Assembly (NCBI GenBank): GCA_024637255.1
Contig: JAGXFO010000021.1
Coordinates: 1-64,000 of the forward strand
Source of the DNA: Sulfurovum sp.
GTDB lineage: Bacteria > Campylobacterota > Campylobacteria > Campylobacterales > Sulfurovaceae
Reading direction: 5' to 3'
DNA length: 64,000 nucleotides
The notes under the pieces are model-generated. The model had not been told where the DNA came from. It saw only the letters and a program-made list of their open reading frames with translations, and ran no database searches. Positions within the stretch are counted from its first letter, which is position 1, and the number at the start of each line of letters is the position of its first letter. The position numbers were made by a program, and so were the translations under genes. This document shows positions 32,733-41,811 of the stretch, piece after piece.

Positions 32733-33752
32733 ATGAATTACATGCTCAAAGATGAAAATGCCATATATTATGAATGTGGCTATAGCTGTGACAATGCACT
32801 GTATCTCTCGTTAGGTAGCGAAGCATTTTTTATCACTGATAGTCGTTATATGATTGATGCAGAAGAAAATGTACGGGGGGCAAAGGTTGTTATTAGTCCT
32901 TATTTATATGCTGAAGCAGTTAAATTGCTTAAAAAAGCCAAAGTAAAAAAAATCATTTTTGACCCTAAAGAGTGGACAGTAGCAGGATTTGAGCGTGTGA
33001 CTTCGCAGATAAAAATAACATTTACACCAAAGTTAGATTTTTCACATAAAAAACGTATGGTTAAAAGTGACGAAGAGTTAAAAATACTTGCCAAAGCAGC
33101 AAAACTCGGAGCTAAAGCTTTTAAAGCTTTAGCTAAAGAGTTTAACGAAAATGGGCTAGGTGAAAATGAATATACTTTGACACACAAGGCCAAAGGTATT
33201 TTGGGTAATTTTGGTAAATATGAGTTAAGTTTTGATCCTATAGTAGCACTCAACAAAAATGCAGCAAAACCTCATGCTATGCCAACTCGAAGCATACTCT
33301 CTCAGGGTGATTTACTTTTAGTAGACGCTGGGCTTAAGTACAAACGATATTGCTCAGACAGAACACGTACTGTGTATGTAGAGGATGACTTTAAGTTCAA
33401 CACAAAGCCGAAGTTTTTAAGTAAAAAGATACAAAAAGCCTACGATACAGTACTGAAAGCACATGACAATGCCATTGCCAAAGCACGTTCTGGGATGAAA
33501 GCAAAAAATATAGATGCACTGACCCGCGATGTCATCACCAAGGCAGGTTTTGGCGAATACTATATTCATTCAACAGGGCATGGCGTAGGACTTGATATTC
33601 ATGAGATGCCTTATATCTCTACAAAGTCCAATACTGTCATTGAAGATGGTATGGTTTATACTATAGAACCAGGTATTTATATTCCTAATGAATTTGGTAT
33701 TCGTATAGAAGATATGGTTGCTATGATAGATGGAAAAGCAGTCGTACTTTAG
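32733..33752 (+). CDS. M24 family aminopeptidase (Xaa-Pro peptidase type)
   Basis: A 339-aa two-metal peptidase with a creatinase-like N-terminal domain (about 1-120) and the pita-bread catalytic domain. Metal ligands: the aspartates in LLVDAGLKYKRYCSDRTRT, the histidine in STGHGVGLDIHEMP, and the glutamates in YTIEPGIYIP and IRIEDMV. It removes an N-terminal residue before proline, and is probably cytoplasmic. folK begins three bases after its stop. Confidence 0.9.
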   Translation: MNYMLKDENAIYYECGYSCDNALYLSLGSEAFFITDSRYMIDAEENVRGAKVVISPYLYAEAVKLLKKAKVKKIIFDPKEWTVAGFERVTSQIKITFTPKLDFSHKKRMVKSDEELKILAKAAKLGAKAFKALAKEFNENGLGENEYTLTHKAKGILGNFGKYELSFDPIVALNKNAAKPHAMPTRSILSQGDLLLVDAGLKYKRYCSDRTRTVYVEDDFKFNTKPKFLSKKIQKAYDTVLKAHDNAIAKARSGMKAKNIDALTRDVITKAGFGEYYIHSTGHGVGLDIHEMPYISTKSNTVIEDGMVYTIEPGIYIPNEFGIRIEDMVAMIDGKAVVL

Positions 33753-33755
33753 GTT

Positions 33756-34313
33756 ATGATCCAGAAAAAGATAGATAGAGAAAATACCTTAATAAAGACA
33801 CAGTATTTTCCCTGTGATTTATCAGGTAGCAGTACACCTAAGGTCTTAGGTTTAAATAAGGCTTTGCTTGGCATTGGTGGAAATATCGGCGATGTTATAC
33901 GCCGTTTTGAGCATCTTTTCTGGTTTTTAAAGCGTTCTTCTTTTGTGTATATCCGCAAGACGGCACCCATAGTGAAAAATCCTCCATTTGGTTACTTAGA
34001 GCAAGGAGATTTTTATAATTCTTTAATCTTGATAGAGACACTTTTAACTCCTAAGGCTTTATTGCGTTATGTATTGCGTGTGGAGAAGATTTTTGGTCGA
34101 AAACGTCTGTTTAAAGATGGGCCAAGAACCTTAGATATAGATATAATATTTTATGAAAATGTAAAAATGAAAACAAAAAACTTGACACTTCCTCACCCCG
34201 GCTGGAAGGAGAGATCCTCCGTTTTAATGCCATTAAGATATCTTTCTTGCCAAGGGCAAAGTTTTAGAGATTGTCTTTGGTTAAGAAGAAATAATAAGAA
34301 AGGCCATGCATGA
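33756..34313 (+). CDS. folK: 2-amino-4-hydroxy-6-hydroxymethyldihydropteridine pyrophosphokinase
   Basis: A folate pathway enzyme. The 185-aa frame has an N-terminal extension of about 35 residues before the core, which starts at ALLGIGGNIGD. Later motifs: APIVKNPPFGYLEQGDFYN, the active-site segment FGRKRLFKDGPRTLDIDIIFY and LPHPGWKERSSVLMPL. Extended N-termini are common in Campylobacterota homologues. The stop overlaps the flhF start (ATGA). Confidence 0.92.
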   Translation: MIQKKIDRENTLIKTQYFPCDLSGSSTPKVLGLNKALLGIGGNIGDVIRRFEHLFWFLKRSSFVYIRKTAPIVKNPPFGYLEQGDFYNSLILIETLLTPKALLRYVLRVEKIFGRKRLFKDGPRTLDIDIIFYENVKMKTKNLTLPHPGWKERSSVLMPLRYLSCQGQSFRDCLWLRRNNKKGHA

Positions 34314-35398
34314 TAAATGAAACATTTGTAGCTTCAGATCCTAAAAGTGCTTATGAACAGGCAGTTGAAAAATATGGAGAAAGTGTTGAACTTGTCTCGG
34401 CAAAACAAATTAAATACGATGATGGTCATTTGCGTTGTGAAGTGGTTATAGCAGTATCCAAAGACATTTTTATGGAAAAAACCTTGAGTGATTCCTATAT
34501 GGCGATAGATAATCATAGTAGTGAAGATGATGAAGATATATTGATGGAATTGGACGAATTGAAAAAACAGTTAGCTTTAATGAAAGAAAATATTTTAGCT
34601 ATATCAGAAGAGAGCATTGTACAAAAGGTTAAAAATATTTTTATCAAAAAAGGCATCGCCAAACCTTGGTTAGACGATGTGCTTTTGTCTTTATTGGAAA
34701 GTGATATTCTTGAAGATGCAACACTTTTGGTTTCCTATTTGCTTGAAGAAATAGATGAATCTTTGAAGGTACAAAAAGAAAAACTGGATGAACCTAAGAT
34801 TATGATGCTTGTCGGCCCTACTGGTGTAGGTAAGACAACCACTGTTGCAAAACTGGCGGCACGATATGCCTTTTTGATGGACAAGCCCTACAAGGTAGCA
34901 CTTTTAAATCTAGATAGTTATAAGGTAGGTGCCTACGAACAGCTTGCCCATTATGCGGACATTATGCAGTTGGAACATGTGACCGTAGAGAATACTGAAG
35001 CATTTAAGGAGGCTTTGGAGCAGGTAAGAGAGCACGATATTATACTTGTAGATACAGCAGGTATGTCTCCCTATGATACCCAAAAGTTCATCAAAACGGT
35101 CGAGTTTGTCCAATCTGACATACCTAGGAAGCTGGAGGTGAACCTTGTGCTTTCAGCCACGGTAAAATATGAGGACATGGATGATATTTATAATAACTTC
35201 TCATTTTTGAATTTAAATTCGCTGATCATTACCAAATTTGACGAAACAAAGCATTTTGGAACATTGTTAAATTTTATGCTATTATATAAAAAGCCTATGA
35301 GTTATTTTTCTGTAGGACAAGAGGTTCCCGATGACCTTATGATTGCATCAAAAGAATATCTTTTAGAACAATTCATCGGGGACTTAAATGAAGAGTGA
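34310..35398 (+). CDS. flhF: Flagellar biosynthesis GTPase FlhF-like protein
   Basis: A 362-aa SRP-type GTPase. A short basic/acidic N-terminal part (about 1-90) precedes a helical N domain and the G domain: P-loop GPTGVGKTTTVAKLAA (K175), DSYKVGAYEQL, DTAGMSPYD (G3) and TKFDETKHFG (G4). It is shorter than the 480-residue FlhF of Campylobacter. In that genus it sets flagellar position and is followed by flhG, fliA and fliM; here it is followed by a 157-aa gene and mnmA, with no other clear flagellar gene. It may be retained for polar placement of something else, as inference. Confidence 0.85.
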   Translation: MINETFVASDPKSAYEQAVEKYGESVELVSAKQIKYDDGHLRCEVVIAVSKDIFMEKTLSDSYMAIDNHSSEDDEDILMELDELKKQLALMKENILAISEESIVQKVKNIFIKKGIAKPWLDDVLLSLLESDILEDATLLVSYLLEEIDESLKVQKEKLDEPKIMMLVGPTGVGKTTTVAKLAARYAFLMDKPYKVALLNLDSYKVGAYEQLAHYADIMQLEHVTVENTEAFKEALEQVREHDIILVDTAGMSPYDTQKFIKTVEFVQSDIPRKLEVNLVLSATVKYEDMDDIYNNFSFLNLNSLIITKFDETKHFGTLLNFMLLYKKPMSYFSVGQEVPDDLMIASKEYLLEQFIGDLNEE

Positions 35399-35861
35399 AA
35401 CACAGGCTTTTGGCTTGTCTGAAATGATGCAAAACCATGCACACGGTCTTGTGTATGAGCTTGTACTCCCTCTTGTCACGATACGTAGCAATAAGCTTAG
35501 GAAGTTAAGTGTAAATGATATTATTCTTATAGGGTTGGATACTTTGGAGTTTCTACTGATAGAGGGAGAAACTATTTATGCGCATTTGGTTTTAAAGCAT
35601 ATCAGCGATAAATACAGGATAGAAATTATTAATTTTATTCAAGAAAAATACCTCTCAAGTGAGAGTAGAAAACAAACAAATATAAAGTTTTCACTCGGAA
35701 CAGTACAGATGAAAACACTAGAAGCAGGGCAAGGCATAGATGTCGCACAGTTAGATATGAAGAATATCAATCTGCTGCTCGAAAATAAGAATATAGCAAA
35801 ATGCTCATTAGTCTCCGTGGACAATGAGATAGCTGTAAAGATTGACAAGGTATTAGAATGA
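35388..35861 (+). CDS. Unknown 157-aa protein, possible SpoA-like fold
   Basis: A cytoplasmic protein with no signal peptide or membrane segment. The region KLRKLSVNDIILIGLD followed by LEFLLIEGETIYAHLVL (about 37-70) has the strand-turn pattern of SpoA domains found in FliN/FliM and type III secretion C-ring proteins, but the match is by eye and weak. Its start overlaps flhF by 11 bases and its end overlaps mnmA by 4, so it is translated with flhF. Occupying the place where flhG is found in relatives, it may serve the same process as flhF. Confidence 0.5.
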   Translation: MKSETQAFGLSEMMQNHAHGLVYELVLPLVTIRSNKLRKLSVNDIILIGLDTLEFLLIEGETIYAHLVLKHISDKYRIEIINFIQEKYLSSESRKQTNIKFSLGTVQMKTLEAGQGIDVAQLDMKNINLLLENKNIAKCSLVSVDNEIAVKIDKVLE

Positions 35862-36880
35862 AAAAAAAGAAAGTACTTGTAGGTATGAGCGGAGGAGTAG
35901 ATTCTACTGTGACCTCTATACTCCTTCAAAAAGAGGGTTATGAGGTTGAAGGCGTATATATGAAACTCCATCATAAGCCAGGCTACCATGAAGAGAACTT
36001 TACTAAAGCACAGAGGGTAGCCTCATACCTGGACGTAAAAGTACACTTTTTGGATTTAAGTGAAGCGTTTAATGACAATGTTTACAATTATTTTGTAGAA
36101 AGCTATAAAGAAGGACTCACACCCAATCCCTGTGTGATGTGTAACCGTACTATAAAGTTTGGAAAAATGGTTGATTTTGCAGACAGTATAGGCGCAGATT
36201 ATGTTGCTACGGGACATTATATTAAGTGTGATGGAGAGTTTATCTATATGGCAGAAGACCCAAATAAGGATCAGAGTTATTTTCTTTGTGAAGTAAAAAA
36301 AGAAGTGCTTCCAAGATTGCTTTTCCCTCTGGGTACATGGATAAAAGATGATGTGAAAGCATATGCTGCTGACATTGAGGTGCTCAAGGATTTTGCGACG
36401 CAAAGAGAGAGTTCTGAAATCTGTTTTGTGGAAAATACCTACGATGAAGTATTGGCAAAGCACATGAATATAGATATGCCAGGTGAAGCAGTTGATACAG
36501 AGGGAAATGTAGTCGGTACACATAAAGGGTACATGCACTATACGATAGGAAAACGAAAAGGTTTCTTTGTCAATGGCGCACATGATCCGCATTTTGTCAT
36601 TGCTATCAAACCTGAAACAAATCAGATAGTAGTAGGTACAAAAGAAAAACTTGAAGAGAATGAGTTTGAAGTCAAGCAAATCAATCTTTTCAAAGAACTT
36701 GTAGAATTTGACTGCACCGTAAAAGTACGTTATCGTACTTCTGCTGTACCTTGCCATGTCATAATCAACGGCGATAAAGCTAAAGTGATGCTGGATGAAG
36801 CAGTATTTGGCTTGGCAAAAGGTCAGATAGCAGCATTTTATGAGGGCGATAAATTGCTTGGTGGCGGAGTGATCTGCTAA
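35858..36880 (+). CDS. mnmA: tRNA-specific 2-thiouridylase MnmA
   Basis: It inserts sulfur at position 2 of the wobble uridine in tRNA-Lys, -Glu and -Gln. In 340 aa it has the PP-loop VGMSGGVDSTVT, the catalytic cysteine in TPNPCVMCNRTIKFG, the second cysteine in SSEICFVENTYDE, and the GYMHYTIGKRKG segment. It is a little shorter than E. coli MnmA but complete. It overlaps the preceding gene by 4 bases (ATGA). Confidence 0.94.
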   Translation: MKKKKVLVGMSGGVDSTVTSILLQKEGYEVEGVYMKLHHKPGYHEENFTKAQRVASYLDVKVHFLDLSEAFNDNVYNYFVESYKEGLTPNPCVMCNRTIKFGKMVDFADSIGADYVATGHYIKCDGEFIYMAEDPNKDQSYFLCEVKKEVLPRLLFPLGTWIKDDVKAYAADIEVLKDFATQRESSEICFVENTYDEVLAKHMNIDMPGEAVDTEGNVVGTHKGYMHYTIGKRKGFFVNGAHDPHFVIAIKPETNQIVVGTKEKLEENEFEVKQINLFKELVEFDCTVKVRYRTSAVPCHVIINGDKAKVMLDEAVFGLAKGQIAAFYEGDKLLGGGVIC

Positions 36881-36913
36881 ACAAAAAAAGTATATAAACA
36901 TAAGGAAATAACT

Positions 36914-37381
36914 ATGAACGTATTTAAAAGAGTATTGATGATTTCATTATTGGGTTTGGGCACACTCTACGCACAAAGCCAAAAAGTAGTTTACGATCTA
37001 ACAACCGGTGACGCGCAGAAAATAGAAAAGTATCTTATAAACAGCATAGATGCTATGTCAAAATATTATAAAAAAGAGAACAAAGAACTAAAAATAATTG
37101 TTGTTATCTCTGGCGATGCCTACAAGTATTTTGTCAATGATCTTAAGGCATCTCCTTATGCCGCAGATAAAGATGCCCTAGGTGCGAAGGAAAAATTCAG
37201 CAATCGTTTACAAAATCTCAATGATACCCATGGGGTTACCTTTAATATGTGTTCATCAGGCATGAAAGCAAATAAGATAGAGAAAAGTACACTCTACAAG
37301 TATGTACATGCAGATGCTATGAAAAGTATTTATCTTATAGAAGCGCAAAATGACGGTTACGCTTATATGCCTATTCATTAA
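36914..37381 (+). CDS. Secreted DsrE-family protein
   Basis: A 155-aa protein with an N-terminal signal peptide (cleavage near LYA-QSQ, about 22) and a DsrE/DsrF-like alpha/beta fold: VVYDLTTGD, LKIIVVISGDAYK and FNMCSSGMKA, where the cysteine lies at the position of the sulfur-carrying cysteine of the family. Periplasmic DsrE homologues are common in sulfur-oxidising bacteria; a role in handling sulfane sulfur is likely but not shown. It is 33 bases downstream of mnmA. Confidence 0.75.
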   Translation: MNVFKRVLMISLLGLGTLYAQSQKVVYDLTTGDAQKIEKYLINSIDAMSKYYKKENKELKIIVVISGDAYKYFVNDLKASPYAADKDALGAKEKFSNRLQNLNDTHGVTFNMCSSGMKANKIEKSTLYKYVHADAMKSIYLIEAQNDGYAYMPIH

Positions 37382-37402
37382 ATAGGCAATATCTATACAG
37401 CA

Positions 37403-38578
37403 CTAATTAAACAACTTCTTTTCGTATCCATATATATCATCTCTGAATTGGACTGTACCTTCATCGTCAATCCAAACAGTATGATATTCTACATATACAG
37501 GTATTGGTTCTTTTAACGTAATCCATTTATTTTTATCTGTATTGTAAGCATGCCCCAATTCGTTGAGTAATTCTAAGGGCTTTTCCAATCTTATGCAGCC
37601 ATGGGAAAATGCCCTTACTGTTTTATTGAAGAGCGATTTTGAGGGGGTATCATGCATGTAGACATTGTATTTATTGGGGAATAAAAACTTGACTACTCCC
37701 AAAGCATTTTTCCCGCCTTCTTTTTGATATAGTTTTCCTTCGCTGTTATAGGAAAATCCTCTTTTATTTAAATAGCTTTCTGACCTGCCTGCATACTCTT
37801 TTTTATAGATAGATGGTGGCACATTCCATCTTGGGTTTTTAACTATATATTGCATATCTTTATTAAAAATAGGGGTTCTCATGTTGGGCTTGCCTACAAC
37901 TATCTTCATGTTGAGAACGGGTTCACCATTGTCATAATAATGCATTTTAAATTCAGGAATATTGATTAAAATATAATTTGAAGGTTTTGTGTTTGAAATT
38001 CTTTCCAGTTCCAAATTCTTTTTTACTTTTACTATGATGCTGTCTATAGATTCTTTTAGCGCCATTTTTGTACGCGGACCTATCTCACCATCTATCGTCA
38101 AGCCATGCCTTCTTTGATATTCAAGCAGTTCTTCTTCAAGTCTTAGGGTATGGTCTGAATTTTCCTCCAAATCTGCATTTTGCAGTAGATTCAGCACTCT
38201 TTTTATTTTGATGATATCTTCTAAATCGTTGCCCGTGAATGTCGGTGGCATATATTGTTCTCTTATGGAATAGAGGTAATCAATATAATTTTTTAAACCT
38301 GTATATCTTTGTGTCTTTGGTATAAGGTCCATAACATAATCATATACATCGCCATAAAGCTCCTCATTTTTTATATTTTCATAATTCACTTTTTTATATG
38401 CACTTCTATCGCCTCTGAGATCGGAGTAATTTAGGTTACCATTTAGTAAACAACTGGCGATTTGATGGTTGGTTTTACCCCTGCAGTAAGTATATCTTTC
38501 CTGATAGTTTTTCAAATCCTGATCTGGAAATGCGGCAAATAAGAAGGTATTGATAAGCATAAATATGATTTTTTTCAT
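37403..38578 (-). CDS. L,D-transpeptidase with peptidoglycan-binding domain (YcbB-like)
   Basis: A 391-aa exported enzyme that makes or remodels 3-3 peptidoglycan crosslinks. A signal peptide (1-16) is followed by a helical region, a PG_binding_1 module (about 148-172: LLEYQRRHGLTIDGEIGPRT) and a YkuD catalytic domain (about 203-375) with HDTPSKSLFN and the catalytic SHGCIRLE. All expected residues are there. It is divergent from the lipoprotein gene at 38712. Confidence 0.9.
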   Translation of the reverse strand: MKKIIFMLINTFLFAAFPDQDLKNYQERYTYCRGKTNHQIASCLLNGNLNYSDLRGDRSAYKKVNYENIKNEELYGDVYDYVMDLIPKTQRYTGLKNYIDYLYSIREQYMPPTFTGNDLEDIIKIKRVLNLLQNADLEENSDHTLRLEEELLEYQRRHGLTIDGEIGPRTKMALKESIDSIIVKVKKNLELERISNTKPSNYILINIPEFKMHYYDNGEPVLNMKIVVGKPNMRTPIFNKDMQYIVKNPRWNVPPSIYKKEYAGRSESYLNKRGFSYNSEGKLYQKEGGKNALGVVKFLFPNKYNVYMHDTPSKSLFNKTVRAFSHGCIRLEKPLELLNELGHAYNTDKNKWITLKEPIPVYVEYHTVWIDDEGTVQFRDDIYGYEKKLFN

Positions 38579-38653
38579 AAAGGGATAATATCTTAATTTT
38601 TATTATAGTGTGGAGAATATTTGCATTTCATATGCTTTTTATAACAGTTCTTA

Positions 38654-38659
38654 TATAAT
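38654..38659 (+). promoter_or_regulatory. Candidate -10 box before the lipoprotein gene
   Basis: A perfect TATAAT lies 53 bases before the ATG at 38712, in the divergent region with the L,D-transpeptidase. No -35 element is clear. Confidence 0.4.
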
Positions 38660-38711
38660 TCTGAGCGCAATATGCAGCCAGTATTTTTAAATTTAAAAAA
38701 GAGTATAACAC

Positions 38712-39482
38712 ATGAAAAAAAACAATCATTATTATGTAACGGCATGGGCTGTTCTACTCCTTGTTTCTGGATGTGGGCAGCCCGATAAAGAAAAGAAAGA
38801 CAAAACATCCGGATTTAAAACAAACAAGTCTTCATTTCTTGTCACTATTGATAAAAACAAGCCCAATAAAGAAAGCAGAAATGCTTATATGGATGAGTTT
38901 ATTGCCAAATCAGACTTGCAGTGTCAGCAGTATTTGAGTAAATCCCTCGATCTGTCCTCATCAAGCAGTAAAGAGAATGGACTGTATATGAATGTTTTTG
39001 ATACGGCCAGCCAGATTATGGGAGTCAAATATATTACAGATACAGCCAAGCAGATGTATATGAGCGGTAATGACGACACAAAAAAAGAAACAAAATCTGC
39101 CTACGCTAAAGCACTTTCTCCTGAAATTAAACGTGGAGTAGAGATGGCAAGAGAAGAGTATGCACAAACAAAAATGCACTGTAAAAAGTATAAACTGGTA
39201 GAAAGTTATACCTATGAAATGCTTGAGCATGATATGAAGAATTATGATAAACTTTGTAGTCATGAAGTGGGACTTATAGAGATAAACAAGGCACTCAAAA
39301 AAATGCAGAAAAGACCAGAAACGGTAAGTCCTTTTGCTCCAAAGCTTGTCATTGACCCCGCTACTATTGCAAATAAAGTAGAAGCAGTGAACAGGGAAGT
39401 GGAAGCCAAAAAACAAAGTAAGAATACTCTCCCAACAGAAGAAGCCAAGGAGCTTAATACAACAAGTAGCCCAGCCCTTTAA
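38712..39482 (+). CDS. Lipoprotein of unknown function
   Basis: A 256-aa protein with a lipoprotein signal (lipobox LVSGC, cysteine at about 21), so it is anchored in a membrane of the envelope. The rest is charged and helical: an N-terminal linker rich in lysine and serine, a central part (about 55-190) with two cysteines (DLQCQQ, MHCKK) and another in LCSHE, and a proline-containing C-terminal tail. I do not recognise a family. It lies directly upstream of the MotA/MotB-like pair but a terminator follows it. Confidence 0.65.
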   Translation: MKKNNHYYVTAWAVLLLVSGCGQPDKEKKDKTSGFKTNKSSFLVTIDKNKPNKESRNAYMDEFIAKSDLQCQQYLSKSLDLSSSSSKENGLYMNVFDTASQIMGVKYITDTAKQMYMSGNDDTKKETKSAYAKALSPEIKRGVEMAREEYAQTKMHCKKYKLVESYTYEMLEHDMKNYDKLCSHEVGLIEINKALKKMQKRPETVSPFAPKLVIDPATIANKVEAVNREVEAKKQSKNTLPTEEAKELNTTSSPAL

Positions 39483-39513
39483 AAACACTTAGTTGTAAGG
39501 AGAAATAAAATGT

Positions 39514-39538
39514 AATGAAGGCTAAGCACACCTTCATT
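39514..39538 (+). terminator. Terminator after the lipoprotein gene
   Basis: AATGAAGG (39514-39521) and CCTTCATT (39531-39538) form an 8-bp stem around a nine-base loop, followed by TAAAGTTTTT. Confidence 0.6.
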
Positions 39539-39551
39539 TAAAGTTTTTGGA

Positions 39552-39557
39552 TATAAT
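39552..39557 (+). promoter_or_regulatory. Candidate -10 box for the MotA/MotB-like operon
   Basis: TATAAT 31 bases before the ATG at 39588 and directly after the lipoprotein terminator, so the motor genes have their own start of transcription. The -35 position overlaps the terminator stem and shows no consensus. Confidence 0.5.
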
Positions 39558-39587
39558 CAATCAATTAATTTTTATTTAGGATGTTTC

Positions 39588-40694
39588 ATGCAACAATTTG
39601 ACAGACAAAACTCCACTTCATGTATTTCACACTCTTTTGCCATATTACTCTTGCCTTTTCTTTTTTTGGCGGGAGTGATTCTTGCGTATTTAGGTATCTT
39701 TCCCGCAAATATTGAGACACATACGCTTGGTATAGTTGCATTTATATTTGTAGTATTTGCATTTTTTGTCAAACATAATGCCAATTATGCAGTATGCCAC
39801 ATGAAAGAGTCTTTTTTTACAATGGAAGATGACTTGCAGTCGGCATTACGAGAAAATGCTCTAACAATTATGGGCAAAACCAAGTCTACGTTACATATTA
39901 AAGATTTTATTACAGAGTACTATCAGGACATACGAAATGATAATTTTGCACGTGTAGCACCTTCAGTATTTCCTATGTTAGGTATTTTAGGTACATTTAT
40001 TGCTATTGCAATATCTATGCCTGATTTTACGGTGAAAGATTTGGATTCATTGGATCGTGAGATATCTATACTTCTCTCTGGCATAGGTACAGCCTTCTAT
40101 GCATCTATTTACGGAATTATGCTTTCACTCATATGGACCTACTTTGAAAAAAGAGGTATTGCCAAAGTTGATACGCAGATTTTGAATTTAGAAAAACTGT
40201 ATGGTCAGCGTGTGTGGAAAAAGTCTGAACTTATTAAGCATGAACATATGCAGAGTGAGATTAAAGACCAACAGATAGTTAAAACACTCAAAGAAACATT
40301 CAATATGGATTTTATTAAAGAGCTTAATGAGCAGTATCTTAAAAATTTTACAACTATTATACATGACACAACAAACAGTTTTACAAAGCTTACTGTACAT
40401 ATGCAGGAAGCTTCTTCGGAGTTGCGTGATACGCTTGAGAGTATGCACATCAGACAACAGAGTATCGTTGCGGTTGAAATCATGGAAAGAAATATTGAAG
40501 GGTTTAACAACAATGCACAAAATCTTCAAAAGTCTATGGAGCGTTTTGATAGTAGCGTAGACCATACGTTTGTTAAGATAGATGAAGAGCTAGGGCAAGC
40601 TGTAGAAAAGCTTGCGAGCTTAGTAAGTATTCTTTCTGAACAAAACGAACAGATACTTGAAAACATGGCAACATTAAAACAGCAAGAAAAGTAA
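39588..40694 (+). CDS. MotA/TolQ/ExbB-family proton channel protein
   Basis: A 368-aa inner-membrane protein with four helices (about 17-38, 44-62, 124-146, 166-190) and a long coiled-coil C-terminal tail (about 195-365) in the cytoplasm. The family signatures FPMLGILGTFIAIA (third helix) and GIGTAFYASIYGIMLSL (fourth helix) are present. With the MotB-like partner it should form a proton-driven stator complex. No flagellar C-ring genes are close and the tail is longer than in true MotA. The tail recalls ZorA of the Zorya anti-phage system, but zorC, zorD or zorE are absent. Confidence 0.82.
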   Translation: MQQFDRQNSTSCISHSFAILLLPFLFLAGVILAYLGIFPANIETHTLGIVAFIFVVFAFFVKHNANYAVCHMKESFFTMEDDLQSALRENALTIMGKTKSTLHIKDFITEYYQDIRNDNFARVAPSVFPMLGILGTFIAIAISMPDFTVKDLDSLDREISILLSGIGTAFYASIYGIMLSLIWTYFEKRGIAKVDTQILNLEKLYGQRVWKKSELIKHEHMQSEIKDQQIVKTLKETFNMDFIKELNEQYLKNFTTIIHDTTNSFTKLTVHMQEASSELRDTLESMHIRQQSIVAVEIMERNIEGFNNNAQNLQKSMERFDSSVDHTFVKIDEELGQAVEKLASLVSILSEQNEQILENMATLKQQEK

Positions 40695-40698
40695 AAAT

Positions 40699-41811
40699 AT
40701 GTTTAGAAACGACAATACGAATGCAGAAAGTAATTTCTGGATATCTTATGCAGACCTTATGGCAGGCTTACTTTTTGTTTTTATTTTGCTTATTGGTGCG
40801 ATTGTATCGAAGTCTGTCATTTTGAAGTCTGATTTGCACAGCAAGGAAGAAAAACTATCAAGTTTATCTGAAGCACTTAAAAGCAAAGAGAATTCTTTAA
40901 ATGAACTGAGTGACAGTTTGGCGAAAAGTCAAGCGCTTGTGGGGGAGAAGGATACTTCTCTTACTGAAAATGAAAGAATGTTAAAATTAAAACTCACTGA
41001 GATTGATAAACTGAATAAACTTTTGCTTGAAGCGAATGCAAAGCAAGATACGCTAAGCAATAAAATAGTGATAATCCAAGATATAGCTAATAAAAATGAA
41101 GATGAGTTAGCAAAAAATAAAAAAAGTTTAGAAGACTATGAAGGAAAAGTGCTGATTCTCTCCAATGAGTTAAGTGAGGAAAAAGATACTGTAAAAATTA
41201 AGGATGAAAAACTCTTGGCACTGCTTAATGCTATGGATGAAAAGAAAACAAAATATGATGAGCTTGTTGCCAATCTTCAGGCACAAAAAGCGAAGATAAA
41301 ATCTTTAACAGGCATAAAACTACAGGTTGTGGCTGCGCTAAAAGAGGCTTTAGGTGAAAAAATAGATATAGATAAAAATACTGGCTCACTTAGACTGGCA
41401 TCCAATATTCTTTTTGGTATTGGCGACGCTACACTTAAGCCAGAAGCCAAGGTAGAATTAAAAAAAGCATTTGAAGATTATATCGGCACACTGGTTAACA
41501 ACAAAAATATAAAACCGCATCTTGATAAAATAATCATTGAGGGACACACAGACAGTGACGGTACCTATATCTATAACTTAAAATTGTCCCAAGATAGAGC
41601 ACTTGCTGTTATGGAGTATCTGACTACTTTGGATTTTACTAAAAAGCACAATATTCAACCTCTGATGATAGCTTCAGGAAGGGCCTATTTAGATGCCATT
41701 AGCAAAAATGGTGTAGAAGATAAGAATGCTTCAAGACGTATAGAGATTAAATTTAGACTGAAAAATGAAGATGCTATGAATGAGATAGAAAAGATTTTAG
41801 ATGCAAAGTAA
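40699..41811 (+). CDS. MotB/OmpA-family peptidoglycan-binding stator partner
   Basis: A 370-aa protein with one membrane helix (about 20-38) preceded by the MotB-like signature NFWISYADLMAGLLFVF, in which D19 is the predicted proton-binding aspartate. A long coiled coil (about 45-215) follows, then an OmpA-like peptidoglycan-binding domain (about 225-365): ILFGIGDATLKPEA, IIEGHTDSDGT and ASRRIEIKF. It starts four bases after the MotA-like stop. The long spacer would let the OmpA domain reach the cell wall from a large complex. Its C-terminal codons overlap the 53-aa gene. Confidence 0.85.
   Translation: MFRNDNTNAESNFWISYADLMAGLLFVFILLIGAIVSKSVILKSDLHSKEEKLSSLSEALKSKENSLNELSDSLAKSQALVGEKDTSLTENERMLKLKLTEIDKLNKLLLEANAKQDTLSNKIVIIQDIANKNEDELAKNKKSLEDYEGKVLILSNELSEEKDTVKIKDEKLLALLNAMDEKKTKYDELVANLQAQKAKIKSLTGIKLQVVAALKEALGEKIDIDKNTGSLRLASNILFGIGDATLKPEAKVELKKAFEDYIGTLVNNKNIKPHLDKIIIEGHTDSDGTYIYNLKLSQDRALAVMEYLTTLDFTKKHNIQPLMIASGRAYLDAISKNGVEDKNASRRIEIKFRLKNEDAMNEIEKILDAK

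Noticed and set aside
36056..36901. Long minus-strand open frame (281 codons) opposite mnmA
   Set aside because: Its product is rich in Phe, Ile, Tyr and Cys with no domain, no ribosome binding site, and it lies fully antisense to a complete mnmA.
39588..41811. Zorya anti-phage system (ZorAB)
   Set aside because: The channel and OmpA-type partners fit in plan, but no ZorC/ZorD/ZorE-like effector gene follows; the downstream genes are a micro-protein and a metallopeptidase lipoprotein.
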